A stretch of 64,000 nt of DNA. It comes from Reticulitermes speratus. Lineage: Eukaryota > Arthropoda > Insecta > Blattodea > Rhinotermitidae. The first letter of the stretch is position 1, and each line of letters begins with the position of its first letter. The stretch lies in contig JAJKFL010000006.1 of assembly GCA_021186555.1 (NCBI GenBank), forward strand, positions 2,403,715 to 2,467,714, in the 5' to 3' direction. The position numbers were made by a program, and so were the translations under genes. Positions 33,457 through 45,349 of this stretch are shown piece after piece. The notes beneath the pieces are model-generated. The model was not told the origin of the DNA, did not search any database, and saw only the letters and a program-made list of their open reading frames with translations.

Positions 33457-34370
33457 ATTCCGTCTCCATTACTAAGGCCGACCATTTGTTTTTAAGGGAA
33501 GAATCGCTGTTGGTTGTAAGGATTATACAAGACACACATATAGTGCAGTGTTTTAAGATTTAAAGCATGTGGTAACTATAGGTCCCACTGTTTTAAAAGG
33601 TTACATTCTTAAGAAGGGGCAGGTACTTTGAAACTGATATGCCGATAACCGTGACCGTATAAGGTTAATGTGTAGGGCGTAGAACTTGTGTCGATACTTT
33701 CACTGACACGGCTTGAAGTCTGTGAACGTCGTTACAACCAGCTTTGAACAAAAGTCACAGTAAAGTTGAAACTTAGCAAGTACTTTACATGCATAAGAAA
33801 CTACAGTTCGCTTACAACACGGTGTTCCAAAATATACGTCCGACACACCCATTACACAGCACGGTATCTTATTCTGTGGTGAATGGATTGAGAATTTGGT
33901 AGGTAACTCAGCTGGACAAGAAACTCCACCGTTTCATGAAATTATAATGTTCTTTATCATGTTTACAGGAACTATCCGCTGGACTCTATTCAGGTGTAAC
34001 TAAATCCGATCCACATATTTATATCCTGTACTTTCTAAATCTACTTTAAAATTATTTTTCCGTCTACATCAAGTTTTCCGAAATGGTTCCTTACCTTCAG
34101 ATTTTCCGAATATTTTCACATATTTTATAATAATAGAAAGCAAAACTGAAAGCAAAACTAAAAGCAAAAAACTAACACTAGATAAAGATGTGGGAAGAAG
34201 AATACGAAGGAAAAAAAAGAGAAAAAGTAGATGAATTCACAGAATTTAGAGCAGGAAACAAACGGAACAATACGAGAAGTACAGAAGGAAAGACTGTACA
34301 AAGCAAAGATGATCAAGAGTGTTAATAATACAGTACGTGAATGTAAACAAATAAAGGTGGGGGGGGGGGG
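33457..34370. other. Unassigned AT-rich spacer
   Basis: A-rich from about 34130 to 34360. No gene seen. Confidence 0.35.
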
Positions 34371-34379
34371 AATGAAGGA

Positions 34380-34545
34380 ATAGCTCCATGCCTTCTTAAG
34401 TCTTGGAACTACATGTAGGTGATTGTTCAGACTAACATCCCGGCCGCTTTACCTCTGGTGTACGAGCCCCCCCCCTCTCGTACCAATTAAATGAGAAGCT
34501 TCATGGGCCCCAGAGTGGGTCGGGACGTTTAGCGGAAGAAAAAAA
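34380..34545 (-). mobile_element. Degenerate SINE B-like fragment
   Basis: CCCGGCCGCTTTACCTCTGG near 34439-34458 and the surrounding order fit the SINE B body in reverse. No tRNA-like head remains. Confidence 0.45.
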
Positions 34546-34636
34546 TCTTACCCATTTTGGAAATCATACACCGATTCTTCGGTCGTACATTTCGTAGCCT
34601 GGTTACAGTTCTTACTGAAATACGCCGGCTCAAAAG

Positions 34637-34716
<80 letters not shown>

Positions 34717-34733
34717 TTACTACTACTAATACA

Positions 34734-34764
<31 letters not shown>
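34637..34764. repeat. Triplet microsatellites (ACT)n and (AAT)n
   Basis: About 30 ACT triplets (34637-34727) are followed by an AAT run to 34764. Homopolymeric threonine and valine frames here are artefacts. Confidence 0.97.
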
Positions 34765-34766
<2 letters not shown>

Positions 34767-35440
34767 GCCAATTACAATTCTCCATTATTAATGCAGACGC
34801 AAAAGCCACAGGCAGCACAGCAAAATGCATAAAAACCACAAACAAAAGTACACAATAGAAAACACAATTAGGAAAAAATCGTATTAGGTAACAAACAGCA
34901 CGACTAATTTGTATAAAGTAACACTAAAGTGGGGACAAAATGAGGACAAAATAAACAGGGTATTAAAATTAAGAATGAAAGGAAAATGAATAACACACAA
35001 TGCAAACAAGAAGCAAATTAACAAAAAAATAATAAAAAATAAAAACAATAAAGATGTGAACTAAAATTTCTAAAATTTGAACTTCGAAATCCGATACATA
35101 TTTAGTACAGACATAACAGACCCCTTCTGTCTATGCCCACGCAGCAGAGGTCTTCTTCAGACGCTGATAGGAGCCCGAATGTCCATTATCGTATTCACAA
35201 AATCCCGCCATACTTCCTTATACTGACACAAATTACGCACGCGCTCCTACGCATTGCAAGGTCCCAGTCTGTTGCTATTACCCCCCCCCAACCGCAGCCA
35301 ACTGTTCCAACAAAACTTTGCATCTACGTGTCATCTAACGAGCTTTATTAGTTACATAATTACGTTAAACTTTAAGTGTTTCTATGTAAGTACACTAAAA
35401 GACAAAGCATTCTGCGGTTTGAAACCTTTCAGTACTGTAA
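34765..35440. other. A-rich spacer with a non-LTR 3' UTR fragment
   Basis: A-rich to about 35060. At 35140-35180 GGTCTTCTTCAGACGCTGATAG matches, in short blocks, the reversed 3' UTR motif of the second non-LTR family. Confidence 0.4.
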
Positions 35441-35983
35441 AGCCGGGATTAGACGGCGCGTGGCTCGGCTCGTTTTACGTCATAACTGACGTCATGACAA
35501 AGAATCGTATTCAAACGCGCCGTGTATCCGGCCTGGCGCGGCGCGGCTTGTGATTGGGCGAGCGTGGCTCGTTGGATCGCCGCAGAAGCGGTTTTTTTCA
35601 CGATCCTCAAAGAGACTCGGCGCGGGCAGCTGCTGCGGCTACACGGTGCTTGCAGTCTACGCGCCAAGCCAGTCTCGTCCAAGTCACTATACACTTAGGT
35701 CTGGTCTTTGTTTTCTGCTGTCGGTGCGCGAAGAGTGAAAGTTTCTGTCCCACAATTGGTATTGGCTAGAATGCAGTGGTCAAACGAGGACATTTTTAAT
35801 TCATAGAACAACACGACGCGTTATCCCACAAGCCGAGCCGAACCTACCCGAGCAAGGCCGCTGGTCCGCCATTTGCCGAGCTGCGCCGCGTCGTGTAGCC
35901 AGATTGTCTTTTCTGTTCCGATCTGTTGGCCGAGCAAGTGGCGTCACGTCACTCGACGAGCCGCGCGCCGTCTAATCCCGGCT
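35441..35983. mobile_element. PIF/Harbinger-like non-autonomous element
   Basis: The terminal inverted repeat AGCCGGGATTAGACGGCGCG occurs at 35441-35460 and inverted at the right end to 35983. TAA flanks both sides (35438-35440 and 35984-35986), as expected for PIF/Harbinger elements, which duplicate TWA. The element is GC-rich against AT-rich surroundings. At 35771-35806 a short frame reads MQWSNEDIFNS then a stop, resembling the start of MADF/Myb-like proteins that accompany Harbinger transposases; that last point is tentative. Confidence 0.82.
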
Positions 35984-36275
35984 TAACACGTAGCATCAAT
36001 ACAGGAACAGTCTTATGTTAGTTTGTTATGTTCTTTGTAACAAACCAAAACAATAAAGTACATGTACATAAATACAACTGGACATCTTTTAAACTACGGG
36101 AAATCTAGGAAACAAGAAATTTGTTTGCTGCTTTGCCGTAATTGTACTGTGGCGCTGTGCTAGCACGCGTTGTTCTGTCTGCAGTTTAAAACCTGCGCAG
36201 ATGCATACGGCGCATCGTCAGTGCGATGCGGAGCCGACAACAATGCATGAAGCAGGAGTCCTCCATTGAAAGTTC

Positions 36276-36430
36276 AGTCCGTACCTCAAAGTAAACATTC
36301 AAGTTTTCCATCACAAAAAGGAAGCAGATAATGCTGTCAGGGATGTAGTCATTGTTCATTGTAAGAATTACAAAAAAACACAGAAATACATTTTGTGCGA
36401 AAATGCTAAGTATAAGGTGTTAAAACACTT
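36276..36430 (-). mobile_element. Diverged relic of the TTAA MITE / 114-bp monomer
   Basis: Reverse-order blocks CAGTCCGTACCTCAAAGTAA and AAACACAGAAATACA keep the monomer order, with heavy divergence between them. No array formed here. Confidence 0.5.
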
Positions 36431-36460
36431 GGTTAAACGCAATCACAGTGCGTCCAATTT

Positions 36461-36891
36461 CAGTGGTATTCAAACTTTTTTGTTCGCGTTTAGGGTTAGC
36501 CACAAGAGACCGGACGTAAGGACATGCGATTTGGGAGCGACCCTTTTTTTATCTCTCTCTCTCTCTCCTTTATGCGATTCTTATCTGGGCGGCTAGTTTC
36601 ATTTTATTCCACACAGTGCATATAATTTTGCTTTGCTAAAATACCTTTGTTCCTTTATTAATTTTTATACGATAGACAATAATATATTTGTTATTTAATA
36701 GCTTGACTCTCCTTTTTCTCATTTAAAACTTATTATTTAATACATTATTTTGGATGTAATTTATTTAACTTATTTTAGATGTAGATTATAGACTGTGTAT
36801 AACTTGAATTATGCACCAACAACTTTGGGGGTACAAAGTTGAAGAGAAATTATATGTGGGGGTAGTGAACAAAAAATGTTGAATACCGCTG
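36461..36891 (-). mobile_element. hAT-like non-autonomous element, copy 1
   Basis: The ends are CAGTGGTATTCAAACTTTTT and, inverted, CAGCGGTATTCAACA. The interior is the reverse complement of the element at 59434, including CTAGCCGCCCAGATAAGAAT and a TC microsatellite. It is about 95 bp shorter than that copy. No matching 8-bp duplication is visible. Confidence 0.8.
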
Positions 36892-37420
36892 TGTTAAGAT
36901 CACATTTTAAATCCGGAGTTTTTTCAGCTTTAATTAAAAGGTTATTCTTAAAGTAATAAACACTTGGGAGCATCAACCATTTCTCCTTCTCTCTCTCTCT
37001 CTCTGTCTCACACACACACACACACATAAATCAAATGTTACATGGAACACACGTAGCAGATAACGTTGCATTGCACTGTATTCGCTTCGTTTACGATAAG
37101 TAAAAAGGCGGAGGGCGTTAACTTAAGCTCACGAAACGTCCGAAAATAAATTGAACTGTTTAAAAGAGACACCTTCATTTTTCTACACGCTAATGAACTG
37201 GCGAATACAATTTCTTCATCCAAACTCCATGTATTCATTTTGCTTTTTTCATATCAAGAACAAATGCGCTAGCTTCATGCAGCTTTAGATTCACGCCGCA
37301 TGAAACTAGTTGCTTGAAACCAGTTTCTTTGCTGTGCGCGCTGCCATACAATATTTTTTTAAAATTCAGGAGCAATTCGCTTTTATAATATTATATATAT
37401 ACAGCGAAGTTTTATTTACA
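36892..37420. other. Unassigned AT-rich spacer
   Basis: Includes a TC run and a CA run at about 36985-37026. No gene seen. Confidence 0.35.
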
Positions 37421-38155
37421 CTATTATACCTCAGTAAAAGGCTATTGACACTATTATACCTCAGTATAAGGCTATTGGACACTATTATACCTCAGTATAA
37501 GGCTATTGGACACTATTATACCTCAGTATAAGGCTATTGGACACTATTATACCTCAGTATAAGGCTATTGGACACTATTATACCTCAGTATAAGGCTATT
37601 GACACTATTATACCTCAGTATAAGGCTATTGACACTATTATACCTAAGTATAAGGCTATTGACACTATTATACCTCAGTATAAGGCTATTGACACTATTA
37701 TACCTCAGTATAAGGCTATTGACACTATTATACCTCAGTATAAGGCTTTTGACACTATTATACCTCAGTATAAGGCTATTGGACACTATTATACCTCAGT
37801 ATGAGGCTATTGGACACTATTATACCTCTGTATAAGGCTATTGGACACTACTATACCTCAGTATAAGGCTATTGACACTATTATACCTCAGTATAAGGCT
37901 ATTGACACTACTATACCTCAGTATAAGGCTATTGACACTATTATACCTCAGTATAGGGCTATTGGACACTATTATACCTCAGTATAAGGCTATTGGACAC
38001 TATTATACCTCAGTATAAGGCTATTGGACACTATTATACCTCAGTATAAGGCTATTGGACACTATTATACCTCAGTATAAGGCTATTGGACACTATTATA
38101 CCTCAGTATAAGGCTATTGGACACTATTATACCTCAGTATAAGGCTATTGGACAG
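37421..38155. repeat. 30/31-bp tandem array (about 24 copies)
   Basis: The unit is marked by ACTATTATACCTCAGTATAA and GGCTATTG, with G or GG before the next unit setting 30 or 31 bp. The 30-bp units cluster in the middle (37590-37780, 37860-37960) and the 31-bp units at the sides. Confidence 0.96.
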
Positions 38156-38463
38156 ATTCAGTGTAAAGAAAAAAATAAGTTTGGCTTAAAAATAGCTTCC
38201 CCCGTTGGACCTTGGCATTAGCGAACGTCGATAATGCTCCTAATCTTCATTCATAGCAGATTCAGGACGATGGGTCGTTGAATCAAATATCCCAACGTCG
38301 GACCGCCCCTCCTACGAGCGTCTAGCGACATGACGCTGCCGTATATATATTTTACGACTCAGACCGTGAAACCTCTATTCATGGAAATGCAGTGATCTCC
38401 GTGGACACTTAGGCACCTACCCTGTCCGTTGTCGTAACTTTACGTTACGCTTGCTATAGCTGT
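38156..38463. other. Unassigned spacer
   Basis: No gene or repeat recognised. Confidence 0.35.
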
Positions 38464-38743
38464 GGGCCGCGATAGCTCAGTCGGTATAAGCGACTCGCTA
38501 CGAAGCTGGACGGTCCGGGTATTAAATCCCGTTGGGAGCGAGATTTTCAGCAACCGTCCAGACCGGCCCTGTGGCCTACCCAGCCTCCTATACAATGGGT
38601 ACCGGGTCATTCCCGAGGGTAAAGCGGCCGGGGCGTGGCGTTGACCACCCATCCCCATCTAGCGCAGAGGTTAAAGAAAGGCTAGAGCTATACCTCTACT
38701 CCCCCTCTGGGCCTTCTTGGCCTGTTCTAGGGTGAACTTTACC
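38464..38743 (+). mobile_element. SINE B copy
   Basis: Full-length: head GATAGCTCAGTCGGTATAAG, body CCTCCTATACAATGGGTACC and AAAGCGGCCGGGGCGTGG, tail GAACTTTACCTTT. Target-site duplication is unclear. Confidence 0.93.
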
Positions 38744-39031
38744 TTTCTGTAGCTACGTGTCCTTGGCGGAAGAATTAACACAGTATGTAGAAACAGCGCC
38801 CGACACGTGTCCACTTTTAGGCTACTTGAGCATGAAGACTTACACTGTGTAAACTGATAAAGGCCTAAACTCGATTATTAAGCGCTGTAGGTAAAACTTA
38901 AGGCAACTGTAACTTTAGTGTCAAACTTGATGTCTGGTTTTGACGTATTTTGATATCTGAAAATAGGGTACTGAGGAGAATATTTGGTCTCAAAGAGAGA
39001 GGAAGTGACAGGACAGAAAGAATTGCACATT

Positions 39032-40818
39032 AAAATTGGTGTGATAGCTGTAATAGGTAGTCGGTAAATTGGTGTGATAGCTGTAATAGGTAGTCGGTAA
39101 ATTGGTGTGATAGCTGTAATAGGTAGTCGGTAAATTGGTGTGATAGCTGTAATAGGTAGTCGGTAAATTGGTGTGATAGCTGTAATAGGTAGTCGGTAAA
39201 TTGGTGTGATAGCTGTAATAGGTAGTCGGTAAATTGGTGTGATAGCTGTAATAGGTAGTCGGTAAATTGGTGTAATAGCTGTAATAGGTAGTCGGTAAAT
39301 TGGTGTGATAGCTGTAATAGGTAGACGGTAAATTGGTGTGATAGCTGTAATAGGTAGTCGGTTAAATTGGTGTGATAGCTGTAATAGGTAGTCGGTAAAT
39401 TGGTGTGATAGCTGTAATAGGTAGTCGGTAAATTGGTGTGATAGCTGTAATGGGTAGTCGGTAAATTGGTGTGATAGCTGTAATAGGTAGTCGGTAAATT
39501 GGTGTGATAGCTGTAATAGGTAGTCGGTAAATTGGTGTGATAGCTGTAATAGGTAGACGGTAATGGTGTGATAGCTGTAATAGGTAGTCGGTAATTGGTG
39601 TGATAGCTGTAATAGGTAGTCGGTAAATTGGTGTGATAGCTGTAATAGGTAGTCGGTAAATTGGTGTGATAGTGCTGTAATATAGGTAGTCGGTAAATTG
39701 GTGTGATAGCTGTAATAGGTAGTCGGTAAATTGGTGTGATAGCTGTAATAGGTAGTCGGTAAATTGGTGTGATAGCTGTAATAGGTAGTCGGTAAATTGG
39801 TGTGATAGCTGTAATAGGTAGTCGGTAAATTGGTGTGATAGCTGTAATAGGTAGTCGGTAAATTGGTGTGATAGCTGTAATAGGTAGTCGGTAAATTGGT
39901 TGTGATAGCTGTAATAGGTAGTCGGTAAATTGGTGTGATAGCTGTAATAGGTAGTCGGTAAATTGGTGTGATAGCTGTAATAGGTAGTCGGTAAATTGGT
40001 GTGATAGCTGTAATAGGTAGTCGGTAAATTGGTGTGATAGCTGTAATAGGTAGTCGGTAAATTGGTGTGATAGCTGTAATAGGTAGTCGGTAAATTGGTG
40101 TGATAGCTGTAATAGGTAGCGTAATTGGTGTAATAGCTTAATGGTAGTCGGTAAATTGGTGTGATAGCTGTAATAGGTAGTCGGTAAATTGGTGTGATAG
40201 CTGTAATAGGTAGTCGGTAAATTGGTGTGATAGCTGTAATAGGTAGTCGGTAAATTGGTGTGATAGCTGTAATAGGTAGTCGGTAAATTGGTGTGATAGC
40301 TGTAATAGGTAGTCGGTAAATTGGTGTGATAGCTGTAATAGGTAGTCGGTAAATTGGTGTGATAGCTGTAATAGGTAGTCGGTAAATTGGTGTGATAGCT
40401 GTAATAGGTAGACGGTAAATTGGTGTGATAGCTGTAATAGGTAGTCGGTAAATTGGTGTGATAGCTGTAATAGGTAGCGGTAAATTGGTGTGATAGCTGT
40501 AATAGGTAGTCGGTAAATTGGTGTGATAGCTGTAATAGGTAGTCGGTAAATTGGTGTGATAGCTGTAATAGGTAGTCGGTAAATTGGTGTGATAGCTGTA
40601 ATAGGTAGTCGGTAAATTGGTGTGATAGCTGTAATAGGTAGTCGGTAAATTGGTGTGATAGCTGTAATAGGTAGTCGGTAAATTGGTGTGATAGCTGTAA
40701 TAGGTAGTCGGTAAATTGGTGTGATAGCTGTAATAGGTAGTCGGTAAATTGGTGTGATAGCTGTAATAGGTAGTCGGTAAATTGGTGTGATAGCTGTAAT
40801 AGGTAGTCGGGTAAATTC
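39032..40818. repeat. 33-bp tandem array (about 54 copies)
   Basis: The unit is marked by AATTGGTGTGATAGCTGTAA and TAGGTAGTCGG. A damaged block near 40117-40145 and scattered one- or two-base indels (39547, 39672, 39899, 40477) interrupt otherwise identical copies. The 11-codon period yields a 229-residue minus-strand frame that is not a gene. Confidence 0.97.
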
Positions 40819-40835
40819 TGAAATCAATTAGGCAA

Positions 40836-41040
40836 TCTGGGCGCAGGTGGGAGGATAATATTAAAATGAATATTAGAAATTAGATGTGAGCGTGTGGAAT
40901 TGATATATTAGACTGTCGGTATGGACCATTGGTATGAAAATGTAAGGTTACATAAAGGACGTGGAATATATAGAAAACTTAGCGACTATCAGCTTCTCCT
41001 CCACTGAGACAGGTGGTCTGAATTAGGATTGCTTCTTTAA
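40836..41040 (+). pseudogene. Second non-LTR family: degraded 3' end
   Basis: GTGGGAGGATAATATTAAAA (40846-40865) matches the EDNIKM region of the 10-kb copy. ACTATCAGCTTCTCCTCC (about 40985) is the 3' UTR block. The coding part between is interrupted by stops. Confidence 0.6.
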
Positions 41041-41150
41041 ATGCCTTTCTCGAGGACTGACCCTCCCCACTTTCATGCCCACAGTTCTATTTGCTCCGGG
41101 TTAAGTCAGGAATATAAGCCAACACGGGCTGTTAAATGATCTTGAGGTAC

Positions 41151-41432
41151 GTCATCTGATAGCTCAGTCAGCATAGTGACTGGATATCATCTGGAAGACT
41201 TGGGGATCACAGTTCGAGTTCTCGTGCGGACACAGACAACTATTCTGCGAAGTTTCCACACCACCTCTGGGCTCAAACACCCTCTTATACTTTGGGTACC
41301 TGGGGTTCTTTCCCCAGGGAGTAAAATTGCGGCGGGCGTGATCTAACCAATCGCGTCCATCTAGAGTCGATATTAAGAATGGGTGGAGGTACAGCTCTAC
41401 TAGTTCTATGTGCCGTCAAGGCGTGGGCGGGG
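41151..41432 (+). mobile_element. Diverged SINE B relative
   Basis: Head GATAGCTCAGTCAGCATAGT, B-box-like CACAGTTCGAGTTCTCG, body with TTGGGTACC and a CAGGGAGTAAAATTGCGGCG block, in SINE B order. This is an old copy. Confidence 0.7.
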
Positions 41433-42010
41433 AAAAATTTACGTTCTTGTACGACTTCTAGCACGCTGTCCCATGCGTGTATCTTCTGCTCCTATGCATA
41501 AGTACTCGCTAGCACATATACAGGGAGTCATATATGTATATAAGTAAAGAGGTCGTCTCACAAGCTGAGTACTGTAAGGCCAGTCTGTTTCATGTAACTG
41601 CACTTTGGGAACACACAGTTTTAAATTCATAAACGTAACTCAATTACCAACCATTCTTTATTCCTCTTTACCTCTCACACCTCTTAAACGGAGAGCTCCA
41701 TTAAGGTGTCTGTACCAATGTAGGTTACGTCTGATAAGCTCAAAAGTGAATGCGAAGTGTGCTAAGGTCATGTTGACACTTCCAAAATCCCAGCCTCAGC
41801 CAGCAACCAAATCCACTCACTTTACATATCTCAAAAGATTTGCACATTTGATTCAAACAGGCCTTAAACTGTAATAAATTATGGGGTAGGGGGGTCATCG
41901 GTTACGTCACACAAACTCCTCATGGTACAAACATGTCTAAGAAATCATTTTACAAGCCCTTGGGTGACTCGAAATGATAAAGATAAGATAAACTTCGCGT
42001 CACTGGAGTC
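41433..42010. other. Unassigned spacer
   Basis: Short frames only (89 residues at 41605-41874), no domain. Confidence 0.35.
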
Positions 42011-43345
42011 AGCGCCTGGAACAAAATGGAGTGTGTAAGAGCGCCTGGAACAAAATGGAGTGTGTAAGAGCGCCTGGAACACAATGGAGTGTGTAAGAGC
42101 GCCTGGAACACAATGGAGTGTGTAAGAGCACCTGGAAACACAATTGGAGTGTGTAAGAGCGCCTGGAACACACTTGGAGTGTGTAAGAGCGCCTGGAACA
42201 CATTGGAGTGTGTAAGAGCGCCTGGAACACAATTGGAGTGTGTAAGAGCGCCTGGAACACAATGGAGTGTGTAAGAGCGCCTGGAACACATTGGAGTGTG
42301 TAAGAGCGCCTGGAACACATTGGAGTGTGTAAGAGCGCCTGGAACACATTGGAGTGTGTAAGAGCGCCTGGAACACAATTGGAGTGTGTAAGAGCGCCTG
42401 GAACACATTGAGTGTGTAAGAGCGCCTGGAACACATGGAGTGTGTAAGAGCGCCTGGAACACATGGAGTGTGTAAGAGCGCCTGGAACACATTGGAGTGT
42501 GTAAGAGCGCCTGGAACACATGGAGTGTGTAAGAGCGCCTGGAACACAATGAGTGTGTAAGAGCGCCTGGAACACATTGGAGTGTGTAAGAGCGCCTGGA
42601 ACACATTGGAGTGTGTAAGAGCGCCTGGAACACATTGGAGTGTGTACGAGCGCCTGGAACACATTGGAGTGTGTAAGAGCGCCTGGAACACATTGGAGTG
42701 TGTAAGAGCGCCTGGAACACATTGGAGTGTGTACGAGCGCCTGGAACACAATGGAGTGTGTAAGAGCGCCTGGAACACATTGGAGTGTGTAAGAGCGCCT
42801 GGAACACATTGGAGTGTGTAAGAGCGCCTGGAACACATTGGAGTGTGTAAGAGCGCCTGGAACACATTGGAGTGTGTACGAGCGCCTGGAACACAATGGA
42901 GTGTGTAAGAGCGCCTGGAACACATTGGAGTGTGTAAGAGCGCCTGGAACACATTGGAGTGTGTAAGAGCGCCTGGAACACAATGGAGTGTGTAAGAGCG
43001 CCTGGAACACATTGGAGTGTGTAAGAGCGCCTGGAACACACTGGAGTGTGTAAGAGCGCCTGGAACACATTGGAGTGTGTAAGAGCGCCTGGAACACAAT
43101 GGAGTGTGTAAGAGCGCCTGGAACACATTGGAGTGTGTAAGAGCGCCTGGAACACATTGGAGTGTGTAAGAGCGCCTGGAACACAATGGAGTGTGTAAGA
43201 GCGCCTGGAACACATTGGAGTGTGTAAGAGCGCCTGTAACACATTGGAGTGTGTAAGAGCGCCTGGAACACATTGGAGTGTGTAAGAGCGCCTGGAACAC
43301 ATTGGAGTGTGTAAGAGCGCCTGGAACACATTGGAGTGTGTAAGA
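42011..43345. repeat. 29/30-bp tandem array (about 46 copies)
   Basis: The unit is marked by GAGTGTGTAAGAGCGCCTGG and AACACATTG or AACACAATG. Units in 42.1-42.55 kb vary in length (27-31 bp), while the right half is nearly uniform. A period of 29 cycles through all frames, giving three minus-strand frames above 400 residues; none is a gene. Confidence 0.97.
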
Positions 43346-44315
43346 TTTTATGTCCGTTTGGTAATCTTCAATGGCATTCCAGAAGAAGACAGTTCAATGA
43401 CCTCCGTCCACAAGGCTTTGAAAGGTCAACAGACAGACAGATATATCTACTGGGATAGCGGTGCTTCCTAAATAATTTCATTGTTATGTAAAACATGAAC
43501 TAAAATACAATTGGAGCCGTAATACATAAAAAAGACATGAAGAGAATACACTTTAAAGCAAGGGGGGGAAACAAATTAAAATAAATTTATTTTGTACGAT
43601 ATTGTGTGCGTGACAAGTGTAGGCCTGTACAAAAATTACACCGTTACACTCTTAAATTCTTACAGCAACTTTTTGTTACAACATCATACACACACTATGT
43701 GTAGGAATGTAGGCGTCGTTAAGTTCATCACAATACAAATGCCCGCCGACGTCACGGCGACATTCAACTGGTATTAAATGTCATCCATCTTTCTCTCCCT
43801 ACAGTTTCTAATTTCGGAGCTATGGATTAAATTTTTCCGGTTGAAGGGGTCGACAATGAGGAAAGGGGACGGAATAATACGACAGTGAAAGTTGTCAATG
43901 GGCGCAAATACGAGGTCCTTTAGGTGGACTGAGACTGGCATGGCTATGTAAAGACGCTTGGACAGCTATCAAGTATGCTGGCATTAGTGGAGGACAAAAT
44001 TAGAACCGAAACATAACTAATTCTAATTTACATTAACAATTGCATTGACAGCTCTGACACATTACTGTTTGTTGACACGTGTCTTCAGTAGCTATGTCTG
44101 TTCTTCAAGCTCTATTTTCTATTTTAAAACCTAGGAGTTCATTATCGTTGTCACAACAGTTTGTCAGTAGGGCTAATCCTGAGCCAGATTAATCCAATGC
44201 ATTTAGGCTCAATTACGATTACAATATTCACTCATACAATAAAAAACTGCGAACGACCGTTCTAATCGCATCCAAAAACTTTCCCATAAAACTTGTAAGT
44301 TTCCTTCGACAGCTG
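43346..44315. other. Unassigned spacer
   Basis: No gene or family recognised in almost 1 kb. Confidence 0.35.
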
Positions 44316-44563
44316 TGGCTCGACAGCCCCTTGGGGGCCTAGGCATCCTCATTTTTTGAGGCTTCACGATCACACTTTAGACACACCACACTCGGTAGGA
44401 CTCCTCTAGACGAGTGATCAGCCCGTCGCAGAGACCTCTACCTGACAACACACAACATTCACAAGAGACAGACATCCATGCCCTAGGCGGGATTCGAACC
44501 CGCAATCCCAGTAAGCGATCGGCCGTAGACGCACGCCTTAGACCACGTGGCCACTGTGATCGG
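44316..44563 (-). mobile_element. SINE A copy, minus strand
   Basis: In reverse order: tail TGGCTCGACAGCCCCTTGGG, body with GAGTGATCAGCCCGTCGCAG, B box (GGGTTCGAATCCC minus strand) near 44495 and head to about 44563. Confidence 0.93.
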
Positions 44564-44932
44564 CGGCTACCGTACATACTGGTACAAATAAGGAGTGAAT
44601 TTATTCTCGACTTCTAAGCAAACACCCATTACATCGCCGTTTATTGTGGGAATAATAAATATATACACTATGTGAAAGAAGGTTTTTAAATTTGTTAATA
44701 TTATTTGAAATTCACCCCCTAAAGTGTTTAAAAAGCCTGTTGTAAGTCAAGGCCTGTCTATGAAGCACTCGGCTGTCTGATAAAATTGTCTCCCAACCCG
44801 AACTAATTGGATAAGAACACAGCGCTCTGTATGATGCTTTACTAAACTGACATGCAAAGCTACAAAGTGCCTATCGATGTAACAGGCTGAGGGACAGACA
44901 GACGGCAACTGTTTTGTGTCTGCAAATTAGCG
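44564..44932. other. Unassigned spacer
   Basis: Nothing recognised. Confidence 0.35.
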
Positions 44933-45258
44933 GGCAGCCTACGTCAGCAGGCTATAAGACACGTGTCTTACAGCCTACGTCAGCAGACTATAAGACACGT
45001 GTCTTACAGCCTACGTCAGCAGACTATAAGACACGTGTCTTACAGCCTACGTCAGCAGGCTATAAGACACGTGTCTTACAGCCTACGTCAGCAGGCTATA
45101 AGACACGTGTCTTACAGCCTACGTCAGCAGGCTATAAGACACGTGTCTTACAGCCTACGTCAGCAGGCTATAAGACACGTGTCTTACAGCCTACGTCAGC
45201 AGGCTATAAGACACGTGTCTTACAGCCTACGTCAGCAGGCTATAAGACACGTGTCTGA
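44933..45258. repeat. 36-bp palindromic array with nine CACGTG E-boxes
   Basis: Nine units each contain the perfect 16-bp palindrome TAAGACACGTGTCTTA (the ninth is cut by the array end) and a second dyad AGCCT/AGGCT around ACGTCAGC. CACGTG starts at 44960 and then every 36 bp to 45248. Units 2 and 3 have CAGACT in place of CAGGCT, which breaks the second dyad. CACGTG is the canonical bHLH site; a regulatory role here is speculation. Confidence 0.95.
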
Positions 45259-45349
45259 GTCAGCAACTGAAAGGGGTTACAGTGTCTACTGCACGGCTTT
45301 ACGAAATATCTGAGGCAAATTTATATAAAAGCAAATAAGGGTAACGTTG

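Noticed and set aside
35449-35694. 81-residue minus-strand frame inside the Harbinger-like element
   Set aside because: High GC content lowers stop frequency; overlapping frames exist on both strands and none resembles a transposase.
40138-40827. 229-residue minus-strand frame
   Set aside because: Translation of the 33-bp array with an 11-residue period; it changes frame at each indel.
41945-43331. Three overlapping minus-strand open frames of 440-459 residues
   Set aside because: They lie wholly in the 29/30-bp array. A stop-free unit whose length is not a multiple of three opens all frames of one strand.
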